64,000 nucleotides of DNA from Streptomyces toyocaensis (GCF_000725125.1 NZ_JFCB01000001.1:186001-250000), one strand, 5' to 3'; numbered from the stretch's first letter, positions 43,737 to 53,619 are shown. The notes: generated by a model from the sequence alone, not told the origin. A program made the numbers and translations.

Positions 43737-44756
43737 TCAGGCCGGCGCCGCCGCCCCGCGCAGCAGTTCCGTCGGCCGGACCGGCCTGCGCTCCCGCCGG
43801 GACAGCTCGCACGCCTCCGCGACCAGCAGCGCCTGGAGGGCCTCACGCCCGTCGCAGGGGTTGGCCCGCTCGCCCCGCACCACCTCGACGAAGGCAATCA
43901 GTTCGGCCTCGTACGCGGGCCCGAACCGCTCCAGGAACCCCCGCCACGGCTTGTCGGCGGCCGGCGGCCCGGTCGGCTCGGTGGACGCGATCGGCGTACG
44001 GTCGTCCAGGCCGACGGCGATCTGGTCCCGCTCCCCGGCGAGTTCCATGCGGACGTCGTAGCCCGCACCGTTCAGCCGGGTGGCGGTGAGCGTGGCGAGG
44101 GTGCCGTCGTCGAGGGTGAGGAGCGCCGCGCCGGTGCCGACGTCGCCCGCCTCGCGGAACATCGCGGGGCCGGCGTCGGACCCGGCCGCGTAGACCTCCG
44201 TGACCTCCCGGCCGGTCACCCAGCGCAGGATGTCGAAGTCATGGATCAGGGTGTCCCGGTACAGCCCGCCGGACTGCGCCAGGTATCCGGCCGGCGGCGG
44301 CTCCGCGTCGCTGGTCATCGCCCGTACCGTGTGCAGCCGTCCGAGCCTGCCCGAGCGCACCGCCTCCCGCGCGCCGGTGTAACCGGCGTCGAACCGGCGC
44401 TGGAAGCCCATCTGCAGCACGGTCCCGGCGGTCTCGACCTCCGTGACCGCCTGTAATGTGGCCGCGAGGTCCAGGGCGACGGGCTTCTCGCAGAACACCG
44501 GCAGCCCGGCCCGTGCCGCCCGGCCGATCAGGTCGGCGTGGGCGGACGTCGCCGTCGTGATCACCACGGCGTCCACTCCCCAGGTGTAGATCTCGTCCAC
44601 CCCGGGTGCCGCCGTCTCACCGAGCCGGTGTGCGAGGGCCTGGGCCCGCGCGGGATCCACGTCCGTGAGGATCAGGGAGCCGACGTCGCGGTGCCTGCTG
44701 AGTGTGTGGGCGTGAATGGTGCCGATCCGGCCGGTACCGATGACCCCGATGCGCAT
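43737..44756 (-). CDS. Gfo/Idh/MocA-family oxidoreductase, inositol-dehydrogenase-like
   Basis: A 339-residue NAD(P)-dependent oxidoreductase. The N-terminal Rossmann fold starts GVIGTGRIGTIHA, the family motif EKPVALD is near 91, and HDFDILRWVTG carries the catalytic His region near 170. It resembles myo-inositol 2-dehydrogenases and related sugar dehydrogenases. It is divergent from a GntR-type regulator, with a short palindrome between them, so it probably belongs to a sugar- or polyol-use regulon with the ROK kinase. Confidence 0.9.
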   Translation of the reverse strand: MRIGVIGTGRIGTIHAHTLSRHRDVGSLILTDVDPARAQALAHRLGETAAPGVDEIYTWGVDAVVITTATSAHADLIGRAARAGLPVFCEKPVALDLAATLQAVTEVETAGTVLQMGFQRRFDAGYTGAREAVRSGRLGRLHTVRAMTSDAEPPPAGYLAQSGGLYRDTLIHDFDILRWVTGREVTEVYAAGSDAGPAMFREAGDVGTGAALLTLDDGTLATLTATRLNGAGYDVRMELAGERDQIAVGLDDRTPIASTEPTGPPAADKPWRGFLERFGPAYEAELIAFVEVVRGERANPCDGREALQALLVAEACELSRRERRPVRPTELLRGAAAPA

Positions 44757-44797
44757 GGAATCAAAGTGGGCCCCGCGCCGCTCCCTGTCAATGCGTA

Positions 44798-44807
44798 TGT
44801 CCGGACA
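44798..44807. promoter_or_regulatory. TGTCCGGACA palindrome, candidate GntR operator (copy 1)
   Basis: A 10-bp palindrome in the 12-base context ATGTCCGGACAA lies between the divergent Gfo/Idh/MocA and GntR genes. The identical 12 bases recur at 45646-45657. Confidence 0.5.
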
Positions 44808-44857
44808 ACCGGACTACACGACTTCCCGTCAACAGCGCCCGGGGCTACGCTCGGGCC

Positions 44858-45622
44858 GTGCCGAAACCAGAAGTGGACCCGACCGTACAACTGGAGCTGA
44901 GCGTCGACCGCGGCTCCCCCGTGCCGTTGTACTTCCAGCTGTCCCAGCAGCTGGAGTCCGCCATCGAGCACGGCGTGCTGACCCCCGGCACCCTGCTGGG
45001 CAACGAGATCGAGCTCGCCGCGCGGCTCGGTCTGTCCCGGCCGACGGTCCGCCAGGCCATCCAGTCGCTCGTCGACAAGGGCCTGCTCGTGCGCCGCCGG
45101 GGGGTCGGCACCCAGGTGGTGCACAGCCGGGTCAAGCGTCCGCTGGAACTCAGCAGCCTCTACGACGACCTGGAGTCGGCCGGTCAGCGTCCCGCCACCA
45201 GGGTGCTGGTCAACACCGTCGTCGCCGCGTCCGCCGAGGTCGCGGCCGCGCTCGGGGTGAGCGAGGACAGCGAGGTGCACCGGATCGAGCGGCTGCGGCT
45301 CGCCCACGGCGAGCCCATGGCACACCTGTGCAACTACCTGCCGCCCGGGCTGCTCGACCTGGACACCCGGCAGCTCGAGGCCACCGGTCTGTACCGGCTC
45401 ATGCGGGCCGCCGGGATCACCCTGCACAGCGCCCGCCAGACCATCGGCGCCCGCGCCGCCACCGCCGCCGAGGCCGAGCGGCTGGGCGAGCAGGCCGGCG
45501 CCCCGCTGCTCACCATGCAGCGCGTCACCTTCGACGACACCGGCCGCGCGGTGGAGTACGGCACGCACACCTACCGGCCCTCCCGCTACTCCTTCGAGTT
45601 CCAGCTCCTCGTACGGTCCTGA
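44858..45622 (+). CDS. GntR-family regulator, HutC/UTRA type
   Basis: A 254-residue regulator with a winged helix (about 22-88; ELAARLGLSRPTVRQAIQSLVDKGLL) and a C-terminal UTRA effector domain (about 105-250). It has no ribosome-binding site, and a TACGCT hexamer sits about nine bases before GTG 44858, so the transcript may be leaderless. Matching palindromes on both sides suggest control of itself, the dehydrogenase and the ROK kinase. UTRA domains usually sense sugar phosphates. Confidence 0.92.
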   Translation: MPKPEVDPTVQLELSVDRGSPVPLYFQLSQQLESAIEHGVLTPGTLLGNEIELAARLGLSRPTVRQAIQSLVDKGLLVRRRGVGTQVVHSRVKRPLELSSLYDDLESAGQRPATRVLVNTVVAASAEVAAALGVSEDSEVHRIERLRLAHGEPMAHLCNYLPPGLLDLDTRQLEATGLYRLMRAAGITLHSARQTIGARAATAAEAERLGEQAGAPLLTMQRVTFDDTGRAVEYGTHTYRPSRYSFEFQLLVRS

Positions 45623-45646
45623 GCGCGCGGGCGGCCTTCGTCGCAA

Positions 45647-45656
45647 TGTCCGGACA
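45647..45656. promoter_or_regulatory. TGTCCGGACA palindrome, candidate GntR operator (copy 2)
   Basis: The second copy of the same 12-base element lies 24 bases after the GntR stop and about 200 bases before the ROK kinase start. Confidence 0.45.
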
Positions 45657-45859
45657 AGTGACCGGGGGTCGTTCCCCCGGCGACGCCCGGGAGCTCACCG
45701 ACGCCGGCGGGGCGGTGCCCCAGGGCGCGGGGAACTGCGCGACCAGCCACGACGCAGCCGGACCCGGCACAAGGACGCCCCCGGCCCCGGTGCGGAAGGC
45801 AGGGCCCCGCACCCTTCCCGTTCGGCTCCCGGCACAGCCGTGCGGCAGAATCGCACTCG

Positions 45860-47008
45860 ATGAGCACCTACCGCGACTTCACCGCCCCCATCGGCTCCCG
45901 CCGCGCCCCGGTCCTGAGAACCGTCGGCACCCGGGAGCGCCGCTCGCACCTGACGGCGCCCCGCGTCCCCACGGTGGGCATCGACATCGGCGGCACCAAG
46001 GTCATGGCGGGTGTCGTGGACGCCGACGGCACCATCCTGGAGCGGCTCCGCACGGAGACCCCGGACAAGTCCAAGAGCCCGAAGGTCGTCGAGGACACCA
46101 TCGTCGAACTGGTCCTGGACCTCTCCGACCGGCACGACGTGCACGCGGTCGGCATCGGCGCGGCCGGCTGGGTCGACGCCGACCGCAACCGCGTGCTGTT
46201 CGCCCCCCACCTGTCCTGGCGCAACGAGCCGCTGCGGGACCGCCTCGCCGAGCGGCTCGCCGTCCCGGTCCTGGTCGACAACGACGCCAACTCCGCGGCC
46301 TGGGCCGAGTGGCGCTTCGGCGCCGGGCGGGGCGAGGACCACCTGGTGATGATCACCCTGGGCACCGGCATCGGCGGCGCGATCCTGGAGGACGGTCAGG
46401 TCAAGCGCGGCAAGTACGGGGTGGCCGGCGAGTTCGGTCACATGCAGGTCGTCCCGGGCGGCCACCGCTGCCCCTGCGGCAACCGCGGCTGCTGGGAGCA
46501 GTACAGCTCCGGCAACGCGCTGGTCCGCGAGGCGCGCGAGATGGCCGCCGCCGACTCGCCGGTCGCGTACGGGATCATCGAGCACGTCAAGGGCAACATC
46601 GCCGACATCAGCGGCCCGATGATCACCGAACTGGCCCGTGAGGGCGACGCCATGTGCGTCGAACTGCTCCAGGACATCGGCCAGTGGCTCGGCGTCGGCA
46701 TCGCCAACCTCGCCGCCGCCCTCGACCCCTCCTGCTTCGTCATCGGCGGGGGCGTCTCCGCCGCCGACGACCTGCTGATCGGCCCCGCGCGGGACGCCTT
46801 CAGGCGCCACCTCACCGGCCGCGGCTACCGCCCCGAGGCCCGCATCGTCCGCGCCCAGCTCGGCCCCGAGGCGGGCATGGTCGGCGCCGCCGACCTCGCC
46901 CGCCTGGTCGCCCGCCGCTTCCGCCGGGCCAAGCGCCGCCGGGTCGAGCGCTACGAGCGCTACGAGCGGTACGCGGAGGCCCGCCGCACCACCCAGGAGT
47001 CGCTGTGA
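45860..47008 (+). CDS. ROK-family sugar kinase
   Basis: A 382-residue ROK kinase. It has the phosphate loop GIDIGGTKVMAG (about 39-50), a DND catalytic segment, and the ROK zinc motif CPCGNRGCWEQY. An unusual basic C-terminal tail carries a short repeat (RYERYERYAEA). There is no clear ribosome-binding site before ATG 45860. It likely phosphorylates glucose or a related sugar delivered to the GntR-controlled locus. It overlaps the next gene by four bases. Confidence 0.92.
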   Translation: MSTYRDFTAPIGSRRAPVLRTVGTRERRSHLTAPRVPTVGIDIGGTKVMAGVVDADGTILERLRTETPDKSKSPKVVEDTIVELVLDLSDRHDVHAVGIGAAGWVDADRNRVLFAPHLSWRNEPLRDRLAERLAVPVLVDNDANSAAWAEWRFGAGRGEDHLVMITLGTGIGGAILEDGQVKRGKYGVAGEFGHMQVVPGGHRCPCGNRGCWEQYSSGNALVREAREMAAADSPVAYGIIEHVKGNIADISGPMITELAREGDAMCVELLQDIGQWLGVGIANLAAALDPSCFVIGGGVSAADDLLIGPARDAFRRHLTGRGYRPEARIVRAQLGPEAGMVGAADLARLVARRFRRAKRRRVERYERYERYAEARRTTQESL

Positions 47009-47583
47009 CCGGCGAGTTCCCCCAGCGGCCCGCCGTGCCGGACGGGACCCGCCCGGCCGAGGACCGGCGGCACATGATCCGCCGCAGGGCCCTCACCCTG
47101 CTGATCATCGTCCTGCTCATCGGCGTACCCGCCGGATACCTGGTCATCTCGGCCAACCAGAGCCGGGCCAGCGGCAAGGACAAGGAGGCCAAGTACTCCG
47201 CGACCGGGCTCACCGAGGGCTGGCCGTCCAAGCTCCAGCGCCGCATCTACCAGGTGCCCGTCCCGCAGCCGGCCTGGTGGGTGGCCTCCTACGAGACCAA
47301 CAACTGGAAGACCAGCCGCCTGTACGTCGAGTTCGAGACCAGCGACGCAGGCCTGAGCGCGTTCCTCACCGCCATGGGCGTACAGGAGAGCGAGCTGAAG
47401 CGGGGCGACCTCACGATCGGCGAGCGCGACCGGGAGATCACCGGCTGGACGTTCGAGGGACCCGGCACCTGGTCGGGCCTGGTCCACGAGCAGGAGGACC
47501 CGGCTCCCACGCACGACGTCGTCGTCCACCACCACAAGCCGGGCTACCCGAGGGTGTACGTCGTCTCCCGCACCGTGCCCTGA
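47005..47583 (+). CDS. Single-pass membrane protein of unknown function
   Basis: A 192-residue protein with one membrane segment (about residues 29-50) after a short basic cytoplasmic stretch, followed by an extracellular domain of about 140 residues. GTG 47005 overlaps the ROK kinase stop. No family was recognised. Coupling to the kinase suggests a linked role, perhaps a partner at the membrane. Confidence 0.75.
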   Translation: MTGEFPQRPAVPDGTRPAEDRRHMIRRRALTLLIIVLLIGVPAGYLVISANQSRASGKDKEAKYSATGLTEGWPSKLQRRIYQVPVPQPAWWVASYETNNWKTSRLYVEFETSDAGLSAFLTAMGVQESELKRGDLTIGERDREITGWTFEGPGTWSGLVHEQEDPAPTHDVVVHHHKPGYPRVYVVSRTVP

Positions 47584-47692
47584 CCCCGGCCCCGGCCCGG
47601 CGCCGCACCGGCCGCCGGGACCGATTGTCGGACCCCGCCCGTAGAGTCGAAGACGACTGGTCCGACACGCGGGCGAGGAGGTGAGAAGGCGT

Positions 47693-50602
47693 ATGAGTGA
47701 GCGAGCCGTGACGGCCGAGCGGCCCGCGGCCCCACCGGCCGGCGCGCACGCCACCGACGTCCCCGCCGGGCTCGCGGCCGTCTTCCTGCCCGCGCCCGTC
47801 CCACGCGACGGACGCGTCGCCTTCTACGACCCCGAAGGCACCCCGGACGCCAAGGGTCTCCCCGAACCCCCCGGCCACGGGCCGGACAACTCCGGGCCCG
47901 CGCGCCGTACCGACCTCACCGTCGTCCGCCCGCACGGCACCGGCGTACGGCGGCGGACGGTCCCGGCCCTCTCCCTGCCCGTCGACGAGGCACTGCCCCT
48001 GCTGGTCCGGGCCCGGCACGATCCGGCGGCCCACCCAGCCACCGCGTGCTGGGGAGCGGCCGCCCTGCACGCGCTGCGCCTCACCGCCCGCGGGCGGCTG
48101 CTCCCCGGCCTGACACCCGCCGGCCACGACGCCTGGCGCGCCGGCCCGCTCGAACCGGACGACGTGGCGCACCTGCGCGCGGTGGCCGCCGCCCTGCCCC
48201 ACGAGGGCCACGCCGTGCCGCTGCCCGGACCCGGCCCGATCCGGCTGCCCCGGCCGGAGGCGCTGGTGCGCGCCTTCCTCGACGCGGTCGCCGACACCCT
48301 GCCCCGCACGCCGGCCGCGCCCTACGCCTCGGGCGCGCCGTTCGCCGCCCGCAAGGCCCAGCGGCTGCCCGACGCCCACGACTGGGCCGCCGAGGTCGCC
48401 GCCGGCATGGACGCCGGGGTGCGCGTCTCCCTGCGCCTGGACCTCTCCGCGTACGACCTCTTCGACGCGGGAGCCGGCGGGGACGGCAGCGGCGCGCGCG
48501 GTGCGGGCGCGGCGATCGTGCAGGTGCACAGCCTCGCCGACCCCACCCTGGTGGCCGACGCGGCCGCGCTGTGGGCGGGCGAGGCGGACAGCGCCTTCGG
48601 CCCCCGCGCCCGGGTGGACGCCGCCCTCGCGGTGCGCCGCGCGGCGCGCGTCTGGCCGCCGCTGGACCGGCTCTCCGACCAGGACGTGCCCGACGTGCTG
48701 GCGCTCTCCGAGGACGAGCTGGGCGACCTGCTCGGTGTGGCGGCCACCCGGCTCGCCGCGGCCGGCGTCGCCGTGCACTGGCCCCGCGACCTCGCCCAGG
48801 ACCTGACCGCCACCGCGGTGGTCCGGCCGGCACCCGGCTCGGCCACCGACGGCAGCGGCTTCTTCGAGAGCGAGGACCTCCTGCGGTTCGGCTGGCAGCT
48901 CGCCCTCGGCGGCGACCCGCTCACCGAGGGCGAGATGGACGCCCTGGCCGAGGCCCACCGCCCCGTCGTCCGGCTGCGCGACCAGTGGGTGCTGGTCGAC
49001 CCCGCCCTCGTCCGCAAGGCACGCAAACGCGACCTGGGCCTGCTCGACCCCGTCGACGCGCTCTCCGTGGCCCTCACCGGAAGCGCGGAGATCGACGGGG
49101 AGACCGTCGAGGCCGTCCCCGCCGGAACCCTGGCCGCGCTCCGCGACCGCCTGACCGCGGGCATACGGCCCGCCGCGCCACCGCCGGGCCTGGACGCCAC
49201 CCTGCGCGACTACCAGCTCAGGGGCCTGGCCTGGCTCGACCTCATGACCTCCCTCGGTCTCGGCGGCTGCCTCGCCGACGACATGGGTCTCGGCAAGACC
49301 GTCACCCTCATCGCGCTGCACCTGAAGCGGACCCGCCGCGAGCCCACCCTGGTGGTCTGCCCCACCTCACTGCTCGGCAACTGGCAGCGGGAGATCACCC
49401 GGTTCGCGCCCGGCGTCCCCGTGCGCCGCTTCCACGGCGCCGGCCGCAGCCTGGACGAGGCGGACGGCGGCTTCGTCCTCACCACCTACGGCACCATGCG
49501 GTCCGCCGCCCCGGCGCTGGCCGCACACCGCTGGGGCATGGTCGTCGCCGACGAGGCGCAGCACGTCAAGAACCCCCACTCCGCGACGGCGAAGGCACTG
49601 CGCACGATCCCGGCCCCCGCGCGGGTGGCCCTCACCGGCACGCCCGTGGAGAACAACCTCTCCGAGCTGTGGGCCCTCCTCGACTGGACGACCCCGGGAC
49701 TCCTCGGCCCGCTGAAGTCCTTCCGGGCGCGGCACGCACGCGCGGTCGAGACCGGCGAGGACGAGGAGGCGGCCGAGCGCCTCGCCCGCCTGGTGCGCCC
49801 GTTCCTCCTGCGGCGCAGGAAGTCCGACCCCGGCATCGTTCCCGAGCTGCCGCCCAAGACCGAGACGGACCACCCCGTGCCGCTCACCCGCGAACAGGCC
49901 GCGCTGTACGAGGCGGTGGTGCGCGAGTCGATGACCGCCATCGAGACCGCGCGGGGCATGGGCCGCCGCGGCCTGGTGCTGAAACTGCTGACCTCGCTGA
50001 AGCAGATCTGCGACCATCCGGCGCTGTATCTGAAGGAGGAGCACGCGCACGCCGGAGGCGACCGGCTCGCGGCCCGTTCCGGCAAACTCGCCCTGCTCGA
50101 CGAGCTGTTGGACACCCTGCTCGCCGAGGACGGTGCGGCGCTGGTGTTCACGCAGTACGTGGGGATGGCCCGGCTGATCACCGCGCACCTCGCCGAGCGC
50201 GCCGTCCCCGTCGACCTGCTCCACGGCGGTACGCCGGTGCCCGAGCGGGAACGCATGGTGGACCGCTTCCAGAGCGGACACACCCCGGTGCTCGTCCTGT
50301 CCCTGAAGGCCGCCGGTACCGGCCTGAACCTCACCCGCGCGGGCCATGTCGTGCACTTCGACCGCTGGTGGAACCCTGCGGTCGAGGAGCAGGCCACCGA
50401 CCGCGCGTACCGCATCGGCCAGACCCAGCCCGTCCAGGTCCACCGCCTCGTCACCGAGGGCACCGTCGAGGACCGGATCGCCGAGATGCTTCAGTCCAAG
50501 CGGGCCCTGGCCGACGCGATCCTCGGCTCCGGCGAGTCGGCCCTCACGGAACTGTCCGACCGCGACCTGTCCGCCCTGGTGTCCCTGCGGAGGCCGGCAT
50601 GA
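47693..50602 (+). CDS. SNF2-family DEAD/DEAH-box helicase-like ATPase
   Basis: A 969-residue protein. An N-terminal region of about 500 residues resembles the bacterial SNF2-associated domain; the motor follows with ADDMGLGKT (motif I), VVADEAQHVKN (motif II), LTGTPVENNLSELW (III), and the C-terminal lobe with VLSLKAAGTGLNLT and RAYRIGQ. ATG 47693 is chosen because GTG 47681 overlaps the ribosome-binding site GAGGAGG. Such enzymes translocate on DNA. The gene overlaps the SWIM-domain gene, its constant partner. Confidence 0.93.
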   Translation: MSERAVTAERPAAPPAGAHATDVPAGLAAVFLPAPVPRDGRVAFYDPEGTPDAKGLPEPPGHGPDNSGPARRTDLTVVRPHGTGVRRRTVPALSLPVDEALPLLVRARHDPAAHPATACWGAAALHALRLTARGRLLPGLTPAGHDAWRAGPLEPDDVAHLRAVAAALPHEGHAVPLPGPGPIRLPRPEALVRAFLDAVADTLPRTPAAPYASGAPFAARKAQRLPDAHDWAAEVAAGMDAGVRVSLRLDLSAYDLFDAGAGGDGSGARGAGAAIVQVHSLADPTLVADAAALWAGEADSAFGPRARVDAALAVRRAARVWPPLDRLSDQDVPDVLALSEDELGDLLGVAATRLAAAGVAVHWPRDLAQDLTATAVVRPAPGSATDGSGFFESEDLLRFGWQLALGGDPLTEGEMDALAEAHRPVVRLRDQWVLVDPALVRKARKRDLGLLDPVDALSVALTGSAEIDGETVEAVPAGTLAALRDRLTAGIRPAAPPPGLDATLRDYQLRGLAWLDLMTSLGLGGCLADDMGLGKTVTLIALHLKRTRREPTLVVCPTSLLGNWQREITRFAPGVPVRRFHGAGRSLDEADGGFVLTTYGTMRSAAPALAAHRWGMVVADEAQHVKNPHSATAKALRTIPAPARVALTGTPVENNLSELWALLDWTTPGLLGPLKSFRARHARAVETGEDEEAAERLARLVRPFLLRRRKSDPGIVPELPPKTETDHPVPLTREQAALYEAVVRESMTAIETARGMGRRGLVLKLLTSLKQICDHPALYLKEEHAHAGGDRLAARSGKLALLDELLDTLLAEDGAALVFTQYVGMARLITAHLAERAVPVDLLHGGTPVPERERMVDRFQSGHTPVLVLSLKAAGTGLNLTRAGHVVHFDRWWNPAVEEQATDRAYRIGQTQPVQVHRLVTEGTVEDRIAEMLQSKRALADAILGSGESALTELSDRDLSALVSLRRPA

Positions 50603-52656
50603 CCCCCCGCCCGTCCGACGAGGCCCGCGAGGCCCTGCGCGCGGCACGGGCACGAACGAGCCGTGAACCGGCGGACACGGACACACCGGAGCACGGGCCC
50701 GCTCCGGACCGGCCGACCGCCCCGGCCGCCGGACAGCCCGACGGGCCCGGTCGCCCCGGCACCGGACCCCGCCCGGGCGACGTGGCCCGCGAGGCGCTGT
50801 GGCAGGCGGTGCGGGCCCGGCGCGGCGCGCCAGGGGCCGCCGACGCGGAGGAACCGGACCGCGAGGACGCCGGCGCACCGGAGCCGGAGGGAGAGGCACC
50901 CGCCGGGGAGGGGCCCCACGACAGCGCTCCTTCCCCCGACGGCGCGTCGTCCGGGGACACGGAGGCCGCTGCCGGCGCTGCCGCCGGACATCGCGTGCCC
51001 CCGCGCCCCGGGGACATCGCGCGGGAGGCGCTGCGCTCCGCGCGTGAGGAGGCGCTGCGGGCGCGCCCGCAGCCCGGCGACCGTGCGACGGACACCGGGC
51101 CCGGTGAACGGCCCGCCCCGTCGCCCCGGGTCCCGCGCACGACCCGTGGCGACCGGGCGGCCGAGGCCCGGGCGAGTGAGGTACGGGAGGCGCTCGCGGA
51201 CGCCTTCCGCATGCCCGGACCGGACCCGGAGACCGACGCCGCCCCCGCGACGCCCGACGCCGCGGGGGCGACGTCCGGCGGCCCGCAGCCCCTCCGCGGC
51301 CGGGCCGGGGCCACGCAGCGCGCCGGCACACGCCCGTCCCGTACCCCGCAGGCCACCGCACCGCCCCTGCCCGCCACGCCCCCGGCCATGGCCGCCCCCG
51401 CCCGTGACGGCGACCTGCGCCGTACCTTCCCCGCATTCCCGCCCGTGCCCCCGGGCGAGGAGGGCTTCGCCGGGACGTGGTGGGGCAGGGCGTGGGTCAC
51501 CGCGCTGGAGGACGGTGCCCTGGACCCCGCGCGGCTCGCGCGCGGACGCGGATACGCAGAGCGGGGACACGTCGACGCCATCACCGTCACACCGGGGCTG
51601 GTCCTCGCGTACGTGCGGGGCAGCCGCCCGCGCCCCTACCGTGTGCAGGTGCGGCTGCGGACGTTCCGGGACGCGGACTGGGAGCGGTTCCTGGACGCCG
51701 CCGCCGAGCGGCCCGGACACATCGCGGCCCTGCTGGACAGGGAGATGCCCCAGTCCCTCGCCGACTGCGGGGTCCCGCTGCTGCCCGTCTCCGCCGAGCT
51801 CGCCCCACGATGCAGCTGCCCCGACCCCGGCCACCCCTGCAAGCACGCCGCGGCCCTCTGCTACCAGACCGCCCGGCTGCTCGACGCCGACCCGTTCGTG
51901 CTGCTCCTGCTGCGCGGACGCGGTGAGCGGGAGGTGATCGACGCGCTCAGCCGGCTGAGCGCCGCCCGCGCGGCCCGCGCCGCCCGGGAGAAGGAGCCCG
52001 AGCCCCTGCCCGGCATACGAGCGGCCGACGCCGTGGCCCGAGGCGGTCGGCACCTCCCGCCGCTGCCCGCCCCGTTGCCCCCGCCCGCCCATCCGGAGCA
52101 GCCACCCGTCTACCCCGCGTCCCCCGGCGGGCCGGACCCGTTCGCGCTGGACCAACTGGCCACCGACGCCGCCGCCCGCGCGCACGCCCTGCTCACCACC
52201 GGTCGCGACCCGGTCGGCGGGCTCACCCTGTGGCAGGACGCGGTGCGCCTCGCCGCCGCCCGCCCCGGCTCCGGACTGACCGCGGCGACGCGCGCCCTGT
52301 ACTCCTCCCTCGCCCGGGCCGCCGGCCGCACCCCCGCGGAGCTGGCGCGCGCGGTCGCCGCCTGGCGCCAGGGCGGCCCGGCCGGCCTCGCCGTCCTGGA
52401 GGAGCCCTGGGACCCGCCGGCCGGCCGCTTCGACCGTGCCCGCCCCCTCCTCCGCGCGGCCGACCTCCCCGCCTTCCGTCCCTGGCACAACCGGCTCACC
52501 CACCCCCGGGGCCACGTCCAGCTCCGCCTCGGCCGCGACAACCTCTGGTACGCCTACGAGTCCGAGCCGGACCACGACGACTGGTGGCCCCGCGGGACCC
52601 CCGACCCGGACCCCGTGGGCGCCCTGACCGGCCTCGACTCACCGGGCGGCCTCTGA
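50599..52656 (+). CDS. SWIM zinc-finger protein with N-terminal repeats
   Basis: A 685-residue partner of the SNF2 ATPase. The SWIM motif CSCPDPGHPCKH (about residues 407-418) binds zinc and probably DNA or protein. Residues 1-200 carry at least three copies of a degenerate RP-(G/S)-D-x-AREAL repeat (near 4, 55 and 136) in a proline- and acid-rich linker. The conserved FAGTWWGRAWV opens the folded part. ATG 50599 overlaps the helicase stop. Confidence 0.88.
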   Translation: MTPRPSDEAREALRAARARTSREPADTDTPEHGPAPDRPTAPAAGQPDGPGRPGTGPRPGDVAREALWQAVRARRGAPGAADAEEPDREDAGAPEPEGEAPAGEGPHDSAPSPDGASSGDTEAAAGAAAGHRVPPRPGDIAREALRSAREEALRARPQPGDRATDTGPGERPAPSPRVPRTTRGDRAAEARASEVREALADAFRMPGPDPETDAAPATPDAAGATSGGPQPLRGRAGATQRAGTRPSRTPQATAPPLPATPPAMAAPARDGDLRRTFPAFPPVPPGEEGFAGTWWGRAWVTALEDGALDPARLARGRGYAERGHVDAITVTPGLVLAYVRGSRPRPYRVQVRLRTFRDADWERFLDAAAERPGHIAALLDREMPQSLADCGVPLLPVSAELAPRCSCPDPGHPCKHAAALCYQTARLLDADPFVLLLLRGRGEREVIDALSRLSAARAARAAREKEPEPLPGIRAADAVARGGRHLPPLPAPLPPPAHPEQPPVYPASPGGPDPFALDQLATDAAARAHALLTTGRDPVGGLTLWQDAVRLAAARPGSGLTAATRALYSSLARAAGRTPAELARAVAAWRQGGPAGLAVLEEPWDPPAGRFDRARPLLRAADLPAFRPWHNRLTHPRGHVQLRLGRDNLWYAYESEPDHDDWWPRGTPDPDPVGALTGLDSPGGL

Positions 52657-52681
52657 GGGCATCGGCGGCGGACCGGACACG

Positions 52682-52717
52682 GCCGCACCGGCCCCGGCCC
52701 GTGGTCGCCGGTGCGGC
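52682..52717. terminator. Terminator hairpin after the SWIM gene
   Basis: An 11-bp stem (52682-52692 with 52707-52717) and a 14-nt loop lie 26 bases past the stop. The remaining gap up to 53016 shows no convincing gene. Confidence 0.65.
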
Positions 52718-53016
52718 AGGGACGGCCCTCCTCCGGTCCGGTCCGGGGGCACACGCCGCTCACCCGCCCTCCCGGCCCGCCACCGCAGGGATACGCGCCA
52801 AAGTCTCCGCGCGCGGCCCGGTACCGCACCACTGCCGCGGTCGGCCCCCGTGCGGGCCCTCCGCACCGTCCGTGACGCCCGGAGACACACCTCACCGCCG
52901 GTCGTCACACTGCGTCCACGACTCCTTCACGAAGGGTGCGCTTTTGGTCGCCGGGCGGGCCGGGGTCCCGGCACGGGGGAGACGGGCCACGCGTCGTCTG
53001 CCTAGCCTCCCGGGTC

Positions 53017-53541
53017 ATGCGATCACCACTGAGACGCCTCGGGCTCGCCACGGTTCTCGGCCTCGCCCTCGCCCTGTTCGGCACGGCTCCCGGCGCGAGC
53101 GCGGCCGGCCCCGCACCCGCGGAGCTGACGTTCGCCACCGACACGGCCACCACCACGCCCGGTGGGACGGTCCAGTTGTCGATGACCCTCACCAACAACC
53201 ACACGTACGACATCTGGTTCGTGTACCAGACGATCGACCCCACGTGGCTCACCACTCAGCGTCCCGACCTGAAGTACGGCTTCACCGGCTGCACCCTGGC
53301 CACCGCGACCGGCAGCACCTCCTGCTCGGGGACCGGGCCCGCCGACCTGGGCGCCAACTACGGCGCCACCGTCCCGCCCGGGCAGAGCCGGACCGTCACG
53401 CTGACCCTGCAGATCGCGTCCGACTCCGGCTGCAACGGCAACATCGGTTTCTACTCCTACTACTACGCGGAGTTCAGCGACAGCTCCAGCAGGAGCGGGG
53501 GCCCGGTCTACACGCCCGAGACCCGGGTGCTCTGCGCCTGA
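53017..53541 (+). CDS. Secreted protein of unknown function
   Basis: A 174-residue protein with a clear signal peptide (basic start, hydrophobic core 8-22, cleavage after ASA near 33). The mature part is Thr/Ser-rich and looks like a beta-sandwich of the DUF11/CARDB kind; two Cys pairs may form disulfides. No ribosome-binding site is visible, and TAGCCT about nine bases before ATG 53017 may be a -10 box of a leaderless transcript. Confidence 0.7.
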   Translation: MRSPLRRLGLATVLGLALALFGTAPGASAAGPAPAELTFATDTATTTPGGTVQLSMTLTNNHTYDIWFVYQTIDPTWLTTQRPDLKYGFTGCTLATATGSTSCSGTGPADLGANYGATVPPGQSRTVTLTLQIASDSGCNGNIGFYSYYYAEFSDSSSRSGGPVYTPETRVLCA

Positions 53542-53619
53542 CGCACCGCACGGCTCACTGCCGCTGACCGAATCCGTGCCGGTTCCGCACCCGGTGTGAG
53601 GTCCAGACCTCCGGCAGTC

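Noticed and set aside
43720..43741. Hairpin between the thioesterase and Gfo/Idh/MocA genes
   Set aside because: Only a 7-bp stem overlapping both stop codons; too short to be confident.
48046..50598. Long upstream extension of the SWIM protein frame across the SNF2 gene
   Set aside because: The extension is Arg/Pro-rich shadow of the helicase; ATG 50599 with four-base overlap is the natural start.
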